Origin: Flavobacteriaceae bacterium
Lineage (GTDB): Bacteria; Bacteroidota; Bacteroidia; Flavobacteriales; Flavobacteriaceae
Assembly: GCA_029248455.1 (NCBI GenBank)
Contig: JAQWJH010000081.1
Coordinates: forward strand, 1-41,730
Length of the DNA: 41,730 nucleotides
Reading direction: 5' to 3'
Shown here one piece after another: positions 29,634-38,175 of this stretch. How positions within the stretch are numbered: position 1 is the first letter of the stretch; each line of letters starts with the position of its first letter. The notes below the pieces were generated by a model that was not told the DNA's origin, ran no database searches, and saw nothing but the letters and a program-made list of their open reading frames with translations. The translations under genes and the position numbers were made by a program.

Positions 29634-30056
29634 ATGAATAAACTTTCACCATTTCATTTAGCAATACCTGTAAAGGATTTAAAAAAAGCCAAAACTTTTT
29701 ACAAAGATATATTGGGACTTGAAGAAGGAAGAAGCAGCAATCACTGGATAGATTTTAATTTTTTTGGACACCAACTAGTAATTCACTTTGATGAAAATTC
29801 AACAAAATCAAAAAATAGTAATCCAGTGGATGGAAAAGAGGTTCCTATTCCCCATTTTGGTATAATATTAGAATGGGAGATATTTAGTGAATTTTCACAA
29901 AAACTTAAAAATAAAAATGTAGAATTTGTAATAGAGCCTTATGTTAGATTTAAGGGTCTAGTTGGAGAACAAGCAACTATGTTTTTTAAAGACCCCTCAG
30001 GAAATGCTTTAGAATTCAAATCTTTTAAAGATTCTAAACAAATTTTTGCAAAATAA
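29634..30056 (+). CDS. VOC family protein (glyoxalase/bleomycin-resistance fold)
   Basis: FHLAIPVKDLKKAKTFYKDILGLEEG, FFKDPSGNALEFKSF. The internal ATG 29634 is preferred over the provided ORF start 29613, which overlaps the upstream gene. Confidence 0.88.
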   Translation: MNKLSPFHLAIPVKDLKKAKTFYKDILGLEEGRSSNHWIDFNFFGHQLVIHFDENSTKSKNSNPVDGKEVPIPHFGIILEWEIFSEFSQKLKNKNVEFVIEPYVRFKGLVGEQATMFFKDPSGNALEFKSFKDSKQIFAK

Positions 30057-30060
30057 AATC

Positions 30061-30930
30061 TTATAAATTTTTAGAAAAAAGAGTGTTTTTAAGCAACATA
30101 GCTATTGTCATTGGACCTACTCCACCTGGAACAGGTGTCATGAAGCTAGCTTTTTCTTTAACTGATTCAAAATCCACATCTCCTTTTATTACATATCCTT
30201 TAGAGCTTGAATCATCTTTAACTCTTGTTATACCCACATCAATTATAATTACACCCTTCTTTACCATTTCAGATTTTAAAAAATCTGGAACGCCCAACGC
30301 AGAGACAATTATATCAGCATTTTTTGTAAAACTTTCAAGATTTTTTGTTCTACTGTGCACTAAAGTTACCGTTGAATCTCCAGGGTTTCCTTTCCTACTC
30401 AATAAAATACTAATTGGTCTTCCTACTATATTACTTCTTCCAATTACTACAGTATTTTTTCCAGAAGTATTTATTTCATAACGTTTTAAAAGTTCAATAA
30501 TTCCGTAAGGAGTGGCAGGGATAAAAGATTCCATATTGAGAGCCATTTTTCCAAAATTTGAAGGATGGAATCCATCAACATCTTTATTTGGATTAACAGT
30601 CATTAAAACTTTTTCTTCATCAATATGGTTAGGCAAAGGAAGTTGAACAATAAATCCATCAATTTTATCATCGTTATTTAGTTCATGAATTTTATTTAGA
30701 AGATCCTTTTGTGAAATTTCAGCAGGTAACTTTACAAGAGTTGAATCAAAACCAACTTGCTTACATGATCTAACCTTACTGCCTACATATGTCAAACTAG
30801 CACCATCATTACCAACTAGAATTGCTGCTAAATGTGGAGGTCGATCCCCTTTTTTAATAATTTTTTCAACCTCTAGTTTAATTTCCTCTTTAATTAAATT
30901 GGAAATCATTTTACCATCAATAATTTTCAT
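30061..30930 (-). CDS. folD: Bifunctional methylenetetrahydrofolate dehydrogenase/methenyltetrahydrofolate cyclohydrolase
   Basis: YVGSKVRSCKQVGF, GFIVQLPLPNHI, PATPYGIIELL, VVIGRSNIVGRPIS, TPVPGGVGPMTIAMLLKNT. Confidence 0.96.
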   Translation of the reverse strand: MKIIDGKMISNLIKEEIKLEVEKIIKKGDRPPHLAAILVGNDGASLTYVGSKVRSCKQVGFDSTLVKLPAEISQKDLLNKIHELNNDDKIDGFIVQLPLPNHIDEEKVLMTVNPNKDVDGFHPSNFGKMALNMESFIPATPYGIIELLKRYEINTSGKNTVVIGRSNIVGRPISILLSRKGNPGDSTVTLVHSRTKNLESFTKNADIIVSALGVPDFLKSEMVKKGVIIIDVGITRVKDDSSSKGYVIKGDVDFESVKEKASFMTPVPGGVGPMTIAMLLKNTLFSKNL

Positions 30931-30940
30931 ATCTATATAA

Positions 30941-32269
30941 TTATTTCATTCCTTGCATCATCTGCATTAATTTTCCAGAACCCCCACCTTGCATCATTTT
31001 CATCATTTTAGACATTTGCTGAAATTGTTTTAAAAGTTTGTTTAATTCTTGGACATCCAATCCACTTCCTTTTGAAATTCTTTTTTTTCTACTAATATCA
31101 ATAATTTTAGGATTTGACCTTTCTTTTGGTGTCATCGAATAGATAAGTGCCTCAATATGTTTAAAAGAATCCTCATCAATTTCATTATCACCGATAGCTT
31201 TACTAGCTCCAGGTATCATATTGACCATATCTTTTAAATTACCCATCTGTTTAATTTTTTTAATCTGTTCCAAAAAATCATCAAAACCAAATTGACTTTT
31301 AGCAATTTTTTTATTTAGAATTCTTGCTTGTTTTTCGTCATATAAATCTTGTGCTTTTTCAACAAGCGAGACTATATCTCCCATCCCAAGTATTCTATCA
31401 GCCATTCTTTCAGGATGAAAAATATCAATGGCATCCATTTTTTCACCAGTTCCAATGAATTTGATAGGTTTATCCACAACTGACTTAATTGATAGAGCCG
31501 CTCCTCCTCGAGTGTCGCCATCTAACTTGGTTAATATAACACCGTCAAAATTTAAAATATCATTAAAAGTTTTGGCAGTATTAACAGCGTCTTGTCCAGT
31601 CATAGAATCAACAACAAACAAGGTCTCACATGGATTGGTAACTTGATGAATATCTTTAATTTCATTCATCATTTTTTCATCTATAGCTAACCTACCAGCC
31701 GTATCAATGATAACAGCGTTTTTTCCATTCTTTTTAGCATAATTAATCGCATTCTTTGCAATAATTACTGGGTTTTTTTCCTCTTCATTAAAATATACTT
31801 CTACTCCAATTTGATTACCAATAATATTTAATTGCTCAATTGCTGCTGGTCTATAAACATCACAAGCTACCAACAAAGGATTCTTAGATTTCTTTTTAAC
31901 TAAATACTGAGCTAATTTTCCACTAAAAGTTGTTTTACCAGATCCCTGAAGGCCAGACATTAAAATTATAGTGAAAGGTTTTGACAAATTAATTCCTGAA
32001 GACTCATTGCCCATAAGAGCAGTAAGTTCATCTTTAACTATTTTAACCATCAATTGACCTGGGTTGAGGTTTGTAAGAACATTTTGACCTATTGCCTTGG
32101 CTTTTACATTTGATGTAAACTCTTTAGCTGTTTTGAAATTGACATCAGCTTCTAACAAAGCTCTTCTTACTTCCTTGAGAGTTTCTGCTACATTTATTTC
32201 AGTTATTTTACCATGTCCTTTTAAAACTTGAAATGCAGAATTAAGCTTGTCTGTAAGATTATTAAACAT
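30941..32269 (-). CDS. ffh: Signal recognition particle protein Ffh
   Basis: GLQGSGKTTFSGKLA, DTAGRLAIDEKMM, TKLDGDTRGGAALS, Met-rich C-terminal M domain. Confidence 0.97.
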   Translation of the reverse strand: MFNNLTDKLNSAFQVLKGHGKITEINVAETLKEVRRALLEADVNFKTAKEFTSNVKAKAIGQNVLTNLNPGQLMVKIVKDELTALMGNESSGINLSKPFTIILMSGLQGSGKTTFSGKLAQYLVKKKSKNPLLVACDVYRPAAIEQLNIIGNQIGVEVYFNEEEKNPVIIAKNAINYAKKNGKNAVIIDTAGRLAIDEKMMNEIKDIHQVTNPCETLFVVDSMTGQDAVNTAKTFNDILNFDGVILTKLDGDTRGGAALSIKSVVDKPIKFIGTGEKMDAIDIFHPERMADRILGMGDIVSLVEKAQDLYDEKQARILNKKIAKSQFGFDDFLEQIKKIKQMGNLKDMVNMIPGASKAIGDNEIDEDSFKHIEALIYSMTPKERSNPKIIDISRKKRISKGSGLDVQELNKLLKQFQQMSKMMKMMQGGGSGKLMQMMQGMK

Positions 32270-32320
32270 TAATAAATATTTGATACAAATCTAATGATTT
32301 GAAAATTTTATATCCAAAAT

Positions 32321-33214
32321 TTAATTTCTTTTTATTTTAAATATTATAACTGCATGAGGGAAAGTAATAGCAGCTAAGAATGAAAAGAAAATACTTATTA
32401 AAAGATTTTGAAAATCTTTCATGAAAAAATAAATGATAAATAATCCAATCAAAGAAATTAACCAATACACAAAAGCATTTTTTAAATATGAAATAATTGA
32501 TTTAAAATCTGATTTTCCATAAATATATCTTGATTGTTCTAAAATTGAAGGTATACTGTGCCAAAAAACAAAATAAATACCAAATGCATAAATTAATTTT
32601 GTTGAGTAAAAAATGAAAGAAAGTAAAGTAATTAGTATCAATTGAATAAATAATTGATTTAAGATATATTTAAAATTAAAAAAACCACTAAAAAACATTA
32701 ATACAAAAGAAATAATTAATAAATAATCATAAAAAAATAATTGAATTTGAAATTTTGTAATTTCTTATATGACTATATTAACTTGGGAGCTATGAATCCA
32801 AAAAAGCACTGAACACAAAAAAAGACCATAGCTAAAGTAAAAAAAACTCAATTTCTTTAATCCTTTGTTATCAAACATTGTCCATTGGTGCTCCCCAAAA
32901 TGATACGAACTAAATAAAACAAAAAAAATTAGTGCGTAAAATGGAATAAAATAAAAAAAGATTCCAAAAGAAATAACCATAGCCAAATACTTAATTAATA
33001 AGTTAAGTGATGAGTCGTCATTATTTCTTGTGTTTTTTTTTAATAATAATATATCATTAGCTCCATGAATTATACCAAAAGATAAAATTCCACTGAAAAT
33101 CAATAAGTTCTGAGCAAATTCACTCAAAAAAAAACTGAGAATTAGACAAAAAATTGAGGGAATAAGTATTAATTTGAATGAAAAGTTGTTAAAAATTTGA
33201 GATTTTAACAGCAT
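32321..33214 (-). pseudogene. blh: Brp/Blh-family beta-carotene 15,15'-dioxygenase (retinal synthesis) with one in-frame TAA stop
   Basis: ORFs 33214..32765 and 32698..32321 are in the same frame (offset 516 nt = 172 codons) and separated by one TAA (32765-32767) plus 22 open codons (EITKFQIQLFFYDYLLIISFVL). Blh-like motifs fall on both sides: HGANDILLL and YHFGEHQW before the stop, FWHSIPSILEQ and FPHAVI after it. Confidence 0.85.
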
Positions 33215-33234
33215 ATTTTAAAAATATTTATTTA

Positions 33235-33242
33235 CAAATGTA
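33235..33242 (-). promoter_or_regulatory. Putative blh -7 element TACATTTG
   Basis: Reverse complement of CAAATGTA, 20 nt upstream of the blh ATG at 33214. Confidence 0.45.
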
Positions 33243-33262
33243 GCGAATAAGAATTGTTTTTA

Positions 33263-33270
33263 TATATTTG
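33263..33270 (+). promoter_or_regulatory. Putative proteorhodopsin -7 element TATATTTG
   Basis: Matches TAnnTTTG, 31 nt upstream of the preferred ATG 33302; no clear -33 TTTG. Confidence 0.45.
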
Positions 33271-33301
33271 GATATTAACAAAACAATTAATTATTATAAT
33301 T

Positions 33302-34018
33302 ATGGAAAATTTTTTAAACTTAATGTATTTTTTTGGTGATACTCCTGCTGGTGACGATTTAGTAGGTATTACCTTTTGGATAGGTACAATGGCTATGATG
33401 GCAGCATCTGCTTTTTTCTTCTTATCCATGAATTCAGTTGACGCTAAATGGAGAACTTCTATTTTAGTCTCTGGATTAATTACTTTCATTGCTGCAGTTC
33501 ATTACATGTACATGAGAGATGCTCATGCTGCTGGTGACAATACTGTAGTTTTCAGATATGTTGACTGGATACTTACTGTACCATTAATGTGTGTTGAATT
33601 CTATCTAATTTTAAAAGGTGCTGGTGCAACAACTAAACATTTAAAGCATTTAGTAGTAGCTTCTACAATTATGCTTGTTACTGGATATGTTGGTGAAGCT
33701 GGCTTAGGAGACGCTGCTATTTGGGGGTTAGTCTCTGGTCTAGCATATTTCTACATTGTCTACATGATCAAATTTGGTGAGTTAGCTAAACTTGCAGCTT
33801 CTGCGGGTGGCGCAGTTCAATCTGCTCACAACACTTTGTGTTTATTCGTAATTATTGGTTGGGCTATTTACCCTATTGGTTACATGGCAGGAACTGACGG
33901 ATGGTATGATTTTATTGATGCTTTTGTACCTAACATGGAAGTTATTTACAATATCGGTGACTCAATTAACAAAATTGGTTTCGGTCTTGTAGTTTATAAT
34001 CTTGCTGTTTCAAAATAG
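33302..34018 (+). CDS. Proteorhodopsin, light-driven proton pump, green-type
   Basis: 238 aa from ATG 33302. RYVDWILTVPLMCVEFYLIL gives D97/T101/E108 and M105 in GPR numbering; AAVHYMYMR (H75); Schiff-base Lys in DSINKIGFG (codon 33971). The provided start 33254 lies upstream of the promoter motif. Confidence 0.97.
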   Translation: MENFLNLMYFFGDTPAGDDLVGITFWIGTMAMMAASAFFFLSMNSVDAKWRTSILVSGLITFIAAVHYMYMRDAHAAGDNTVVFRYVDWILTVPLMCVEFYLILKGAGATTKHLKHLVVASTIMLVTGYVGEAGLGDAAIWGLVSGLAYFYIVYMIKFGELAKLAASAGGAVQSAHNTLCLFVIIGWAIYPIGYMAGTDGWYDFIDAFVPNMEVIYNIGDSINKIGFGLVVYNLAVSK

Positions 34019-34040
34019 TAAGTACAATTTTTTATAAAAA

Positions 34041-34069
34041 AAACCGCTCTAATGGGCGGTTTTTTTTTT
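34041..34069. terminator. Rho-independent, probably bidirectional terminator between proteorhodopsin and argS
   Basis: AAACCGCTC-TAAT-GGGCGGTTT hairpin (9-bp stem with one T-G wobble), T-tract downstream and A-tract upstream. Confidence 0.9.
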
Positions 34070-35846
34070 ACATTTTCTCAGGGACATTGATTCCTAGTAA
34101 TTTCATCGAATTTTTAATTACTTCACCAACCTTAAAAGAAAGAGTTAACCTAAAATTCTTTATGGTATTGTCATTTACTTTAAGAATAGTAATTGATTGA
34201 TAATAGGAATTAAATAATTTTACTAGTTCAAATGTGTAATTTGCAATTAATGCAGGGCTATAATTATCTGCTGCTGCTTTAATTGATATAGGAAACTGTG
34301 TTAATTGTTTTAAAATATCTTTTTCTTTTTCATTGATTTCAAAGTCCAAATTTATTTTTTCTAATGAAAAACTAGATTTTCTTTTCAATGATTGAATTCT
34401 TGCATAGGCATACTGAATAAAAGGTCCAGTGTTACCATTAAAATCTATAGACTCAGATGGATCAAACAAAATTCTTTTCTTAGGATCTACTTTCAAAATA
34501 TAATATTTCAGTGCTCCTAATCCAATTGTACTATTAAGCATGTCCTTCTCAGAATTTGAAAACTCATCGATCTTACCAAGTTCTTTTGATAAATTACTAG
34601 CATTCAATTTCATTTCACTAATTAAATCATCCCCATCAACAACAGTACCTTCTCTACTTTTCATTTTTCCAGAGGGTAAATCAACCATACCATAACTTAA
34701 ATGATGTAAATTTTTAGACCATTCGAAACCTAATTTTTTTAAAATTTTAAATAGAACTTTAAAGTGATAATCCTGTTCGTTTCCAACTGTATAAATCATT
34801 CCATCCATATTTGGATGATTCTTATACCTTAATAAAGCTGTTCCCAAGTCTTGTGTCATATAAACAGATGTACCGTCCGACCTCAGTAGAATTTTTTCAT
34901 CTAATCCATCATCAGTTAAATCAATCCATACGGAACCATCTTCTTTTTTGAAAAAAACATTATTTTTCAATCCTTCATTTATAATATCTTTACCGAGAAG
35001 ATAAGTATTACTCTCATAATAATAAGAATCAAAATTAACTCCTATATTATTATAGGTTTTTTCAAAGCCATCGTAAACCCACGAATTCATCTTTTTCCAA
35101 AGTTCTATAACTTTTTTATCTCCTGATTCCCATTTAATCAATAAACTTTGAGCATCTAAAAAAATAGGAGCATTTTTTTCAGCATAAGCTTTATCATTTC
35201 CCTCACTTATTAATTGTAAAATTTCTTCCTTATATACTTTATCAAAAAGAACATAGTACTTTCCAACAAAAAAATCTCCCTTTTCATTCAAATCTGATGG
35301 ATTACTATTTTTCCCAAATTTCAACCATGCCACAATTGATTTACATATATGAATTCCTCTGTCATTAACAATTTGTGTCTTATGGATATTTTTTCCGTTA
35401 GCTTCTAAAATTTTTGAAATTGAATCGCCTAATAAAATATTTCTAATGTGTCCTAAATGAAGAGGTTTATTAGTATTTGGTGATGCAAATTCAACTAAAA
35501 TTGTAGGGTTTTCTAAAATAGGTTTAATGAATCCATAATTATCTTGATCAAAGATCTGATTTAAAAATTCTAAATAAAACTTACTTTTGATTACTAAGTT
35601 TAAAAATCCTTGAACTAGATTAAACTCTTCAACATATTCTAACTCTTTTAATAGAAATTCTCCGATTTCATTTCCAATTTCTGATGGAGATTTTCTAAGA
35701 GTTTTAACTAATGGGAATACTACAATAGTAATATCACCACTAAAATCTTTTTTAGTCATCTGAACTTCCAATTCATTAAAATTTAAATCGTATTTTTTTA
35801 AGATAAACTCAGATACTTTTCTTTTTAATAAATTATGAAGATTCAT
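34068..35846 (-). CDS. argS: Arginine--tRNA ligase
   Basis: PNTNKPLHLGHIRNILLGDS (HIGH), SGKMKSREGTVVDGDDL, C-terminal DALR-like region. Confidence 0.97.
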   Translation of the reverse strand: MNLHNLLKRKVSEFILKKYDLNFNELEVQMTKKDFSGDITIVVFPLVKTLRKSPSEIGNEIGEFLLKELEYVEEFNLVQGFLNLVIKSKFYLEFLNQIFDQDNYGFIKPILENPTILVEFASPNTNKPLHLGHIRNILLGDSISKILEANGKNIHKTQIVNDRGIHICKSIVAWLKFGKNSNPSDLNEKGDFFVGKYYVLFDKVYKEEILQLISEGNDKAYAEKNAPIFLDAQSLLIKWESGDKKVIELWKKMNSWVYDGFEKTYNNIGVNFDSYYYESNTYLLGKDIINEGLKNNVFFKKEDGSVWIDLTDDGLDEKILLRSDGTSVYMTQDLGTALLRYKNHPNMDGMIYTVGNEQDYHFKVLFKILKKLGFEWSKNLHHLSYGMVDLPSGKMKSREGTVVDGDDLISEMKLNASNLSKELGKIDEFSNSEKDMLNSTIGLGALKYYILKVDPKKRILFDPSESIDFNGNTGPFIQYAYARIQSLKRKSSFSLEKINLDFEINEKEKDILKQLTQFPISIKAAADNYSPALIANYTFELVKLFNSYYQSITILKVNDNTIKNFRLTLSFKVGEVIKNSMKLLGINVPEKM

Positions 35847-35931
35847 TTAAATAATTTGGAAGTAAATATACTTATAAAAAGAATAATTACATTTTAATAA
35901 AATACCTTTACAAAAAATAATTTTAACTTAT

Positions 35932-36333
35932 ATGCTTAGAAATATTTCTTATAATAATCCAAAAATTAAAAAAGAAATTTTAAAAATGATAGGAGATACA
36001 TACACTTTATTTGAAAGAATAAAGATGAACGGAATTGGGTCCTCTAGCTTAAAAATAAAAACTTCAAGTTCTGAGATTCAAAATCTTCTAGATTTAGACA
36101 ATAATGATAATTGTTGTAACATAGAAATTAGAAAAAATGGTATAATTATTAGATTTAGATCTTTATTAGAAACCTATGGATTAATAATACCATTTTATAA
36201 ATTAAAATTATTTAAAGGGGAATCTAATGTCTATTCAATTTATATTGATAAATATTTTATTAAAGTTTTAGTAGATAAAAAAAAAGATCATCAATATTTT
36301 AAAAAAATATTGAATATTAAAAATTCTAATTAA
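35932..36333 (+). CDS. Hypothetical protein (133 aa)
   Basis: Open frame with start, in the divergent slot beside argS; no recognised family. Confidence 0.5.
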   Translation: MLRNISYNNPKIKKEILKMIGDTYTLFERIKMNGIGSSSLKIKTSSSEIQNLLDLDNNDNCCNIEIRKNGIIIRFRSLLETYGLIIPFYKLKLFKGESNVYSIYIDKYFIKVLVDKKKDHQYFKKILNIKNSN

Positions 36334-37249
36334 ATATTTCTGCAATCATACATCTAACTCCACCGCCCCCACATTTTTCAATAGTATTAATCGGGCTACT
36401 AATTATTTTTGAATAATTAGTCAGTCTTTGCAATTGATTGTTTTTTAAAGAATTATGGGCTGTATCACTCATAAACAAAAAACTATTTTCATTCTTTCTA
36501 AGTTCAATAACATTACCAACAAATAGCTTTAACTGATTTTCAGAAATTGAAATGATTTCTTTTTTATCATCCTCAAAACTACTAATTAACTTTTTTCTTT
36601 CATTTTTATCATCAATTGCTTCTAAACAAACAATAACATAATGCTTTGCAACACTCATCATTACATTTGTATGATAAATTGGTTTTCTATTGTTTTCATG
36701 ATTCTGAAATGAATTAAATATTATTGGCAGGTATTGAAAGTCATTGCAAAATTCAAATATGAGATCTTCGTTTGTTCTTTTGGAAATTGAGCAATATGCC
36801 TTTTTGTTAATCCTATCAAGAACCATACTTCCAGTACCCTCCAAAAACATTTCCTTTTTTTCAGCACTACTATAATCAAAAATATGATTAAAGCAGACTT
36901 TATTGTGTTCTAAAAAATTTAGAATATTCTCGTTTCTTTCCAATCTTCTATTTTTAGCATACATAGGATAGATTGCAATTCTTTTATCTCTATGGAAAGT
37001 AATCCAATTATTTGGATATATGGAGTCTGGAGTGTCATTGTTACTGTCATCCTGAAAAACAAAAACTTTAAATCCACATGATTTTATTTTTAAAACTAAT
37101 TCGTCGAACTCTTTAATTGCATTTTTTGAAATTATATCAGAATTTAAATCTAAAGTATCGTTCTGAAAATAATTACTTTCTACTGTTTGTAAATTTCTTC
37201 GAAAATTTGAAGGTCTAACCATTAAAATAGAATGCAAATCAATACCCAT
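36326..37249 (-). CDS. Arginine deiminase-related protein, CtlX-like guanidine-modifying hydrolase
   Basis: ILMVRPSNFRRN, PDSIYPNNW, FLEGTGSMVLDR, YHTNVMMSV, GGGGVRCMIAEIF with C-terminal catalytic Cys. Confidence 0.82.
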   Translation of the reverse strand: MGIDLHSILMVRPSNFRRNLQTVESNYFQNDTLDLNSDIISKNAIKEFDELVLKIKSCGFKVFVFQDDSNNDTPDSIYPNNWITFHRDKRIAIYPMYAKNRRLERNENILNFLEHNKVCFNHIFDYSSAEKKEMFLEGTGSMVLDRINKKAYCSISKRTNEDLIFEFCNDFQYLPIIFNSFQNHENNRKPIYHTNVMMSVAKHYVIVCLEAIDDKNERKKLISSFEDDKKEIISISENQLKLFVGNVIELRKNENSFLFMSDTAHNSLKNNQLQRLTNYSKIISSPINTIEKCGGGGVRCMIAEIFN

Positions 37250-37252
37250 AAT

Positions 37253-38173
37253 TTAATTTCTTATTAAAGGAAGCGAAGAACATCTGAACAATCCCTCTTG
37301 TTTTGAAACTTCATCAAATGAAATTTTTTCAACTAAAATGTCATTAGATTCTAACCAATTATTTAGTCTTATAAATTTAGGGTCAGAAACAACTATTTCA
37401 GGACTAATTGAAAGAATATTGCTGTTCATTTTATACATTTCTTTATTTGTAATCTCAAAAATATTTTCAATTCCAAAAAAAGTTTGTATCCATTTATAGT
37501 CCTCCTTGTAAGTAAAAGCATCTGGATATACAATTGCTTTATTCTTGCCTATTAATTGTAAACAACAATCCAAATGAAGCACATTTTTTAGGGGATCTAA
37601 ATTTGATTTTTTTAAGTGAAAACCCCTAATGTTTTTATTAGGAAAAAAATTTTCAAAATAACTAATGGCATGCTTATTTGTACGAGCAGTATATAACTCG
37701 CTGTAATCGAGTTTATCATAAAACCCTATAAAAATATTATTATCTGTAGATATAACATCTCCACCCTCTACATGTATTTTTTCGGGAATATTCACCACTT
37801 GTCCATTAAAATTTTCAACAATTGATTTAATTCCAAAATATTCTTTATCTCTTTTTGGAAGAATATTAGATTTAAAAAAAAAGTTATTAATTACAAAACC
37901 AACATCTCTTGCAAAAATTTGATTACAATTTTTAATATTATTTGGTCTAAAAACATTAACTCCATGCTTTATTAAAATATTAGAAAAATTTTCAAGTTCA
38001 ATTACCATATTAGATTCTAATGGGTAATTTCCCAATTTTAAATTCTGAATTGATTTTGGGTCGTACAAATCATCGATATCAGGTGTTTCACCCATATCGT
38101 TGGCAATACCGATTATTACAGAGATAAGTTTTGAAGTTTCATCGTTAACAGAGAAATCCATTTCGAATGACAA
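37253..38173 (-). CDS. Arginine deiminase/amidinotransferase family hydrolase (DDAH-like)
   Basis: IFARDVGFVI, HVEGGDVI, HLDCCLQLI, EGLFRCSSLPLIRN with C-terminal catalytic Cys. Confidence 0.82.
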   Translation of the reverse strand: MSFEMDFSVNDETSKLISVIIGIANDMGETPDIDDLYDPKSIQNLKLGNYPLESNMVIELENFSNILIKHGVNVFRPNNIKNCNQIFARDVGFVINNFFFKSNILPKRDKEYFGIKSIVENFNGQVVNIPEKIHVEGGDVISTDNNIFIGFYDKLDYSELYTARTNKHAISYFENFFPNKNIRGFHLKKSNLDPLKNVLHLDCCLQLIGKNKAIVYPDAFTYKEDYKWIQTFFGIENIFEITNKEMYKMNSNILSISPEIVVSDPKFIRLNNWLESNDILVEKISFDEVSKQEGLFRCSSLPLIRN

Positions 38174-38175
38174 AA

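Noticed and set aside
33254-33301. 16-residue N-terminal extension of proteorhodopsin (MFLYIWILTKQLIIII)
   Set aside because: The extension contains the likely promoter element and does not resemble a rhodopsin N-terminus; MENFLNLMYFFGD is the better start.
33232-33489. Minus-strand ORF (85 aa) overlapping the proteorhodopsin start, as a possible antisense gene
   Set aside because: Mostly antisense to the well-supported proteorhodopsin; the translation resembles no protein.
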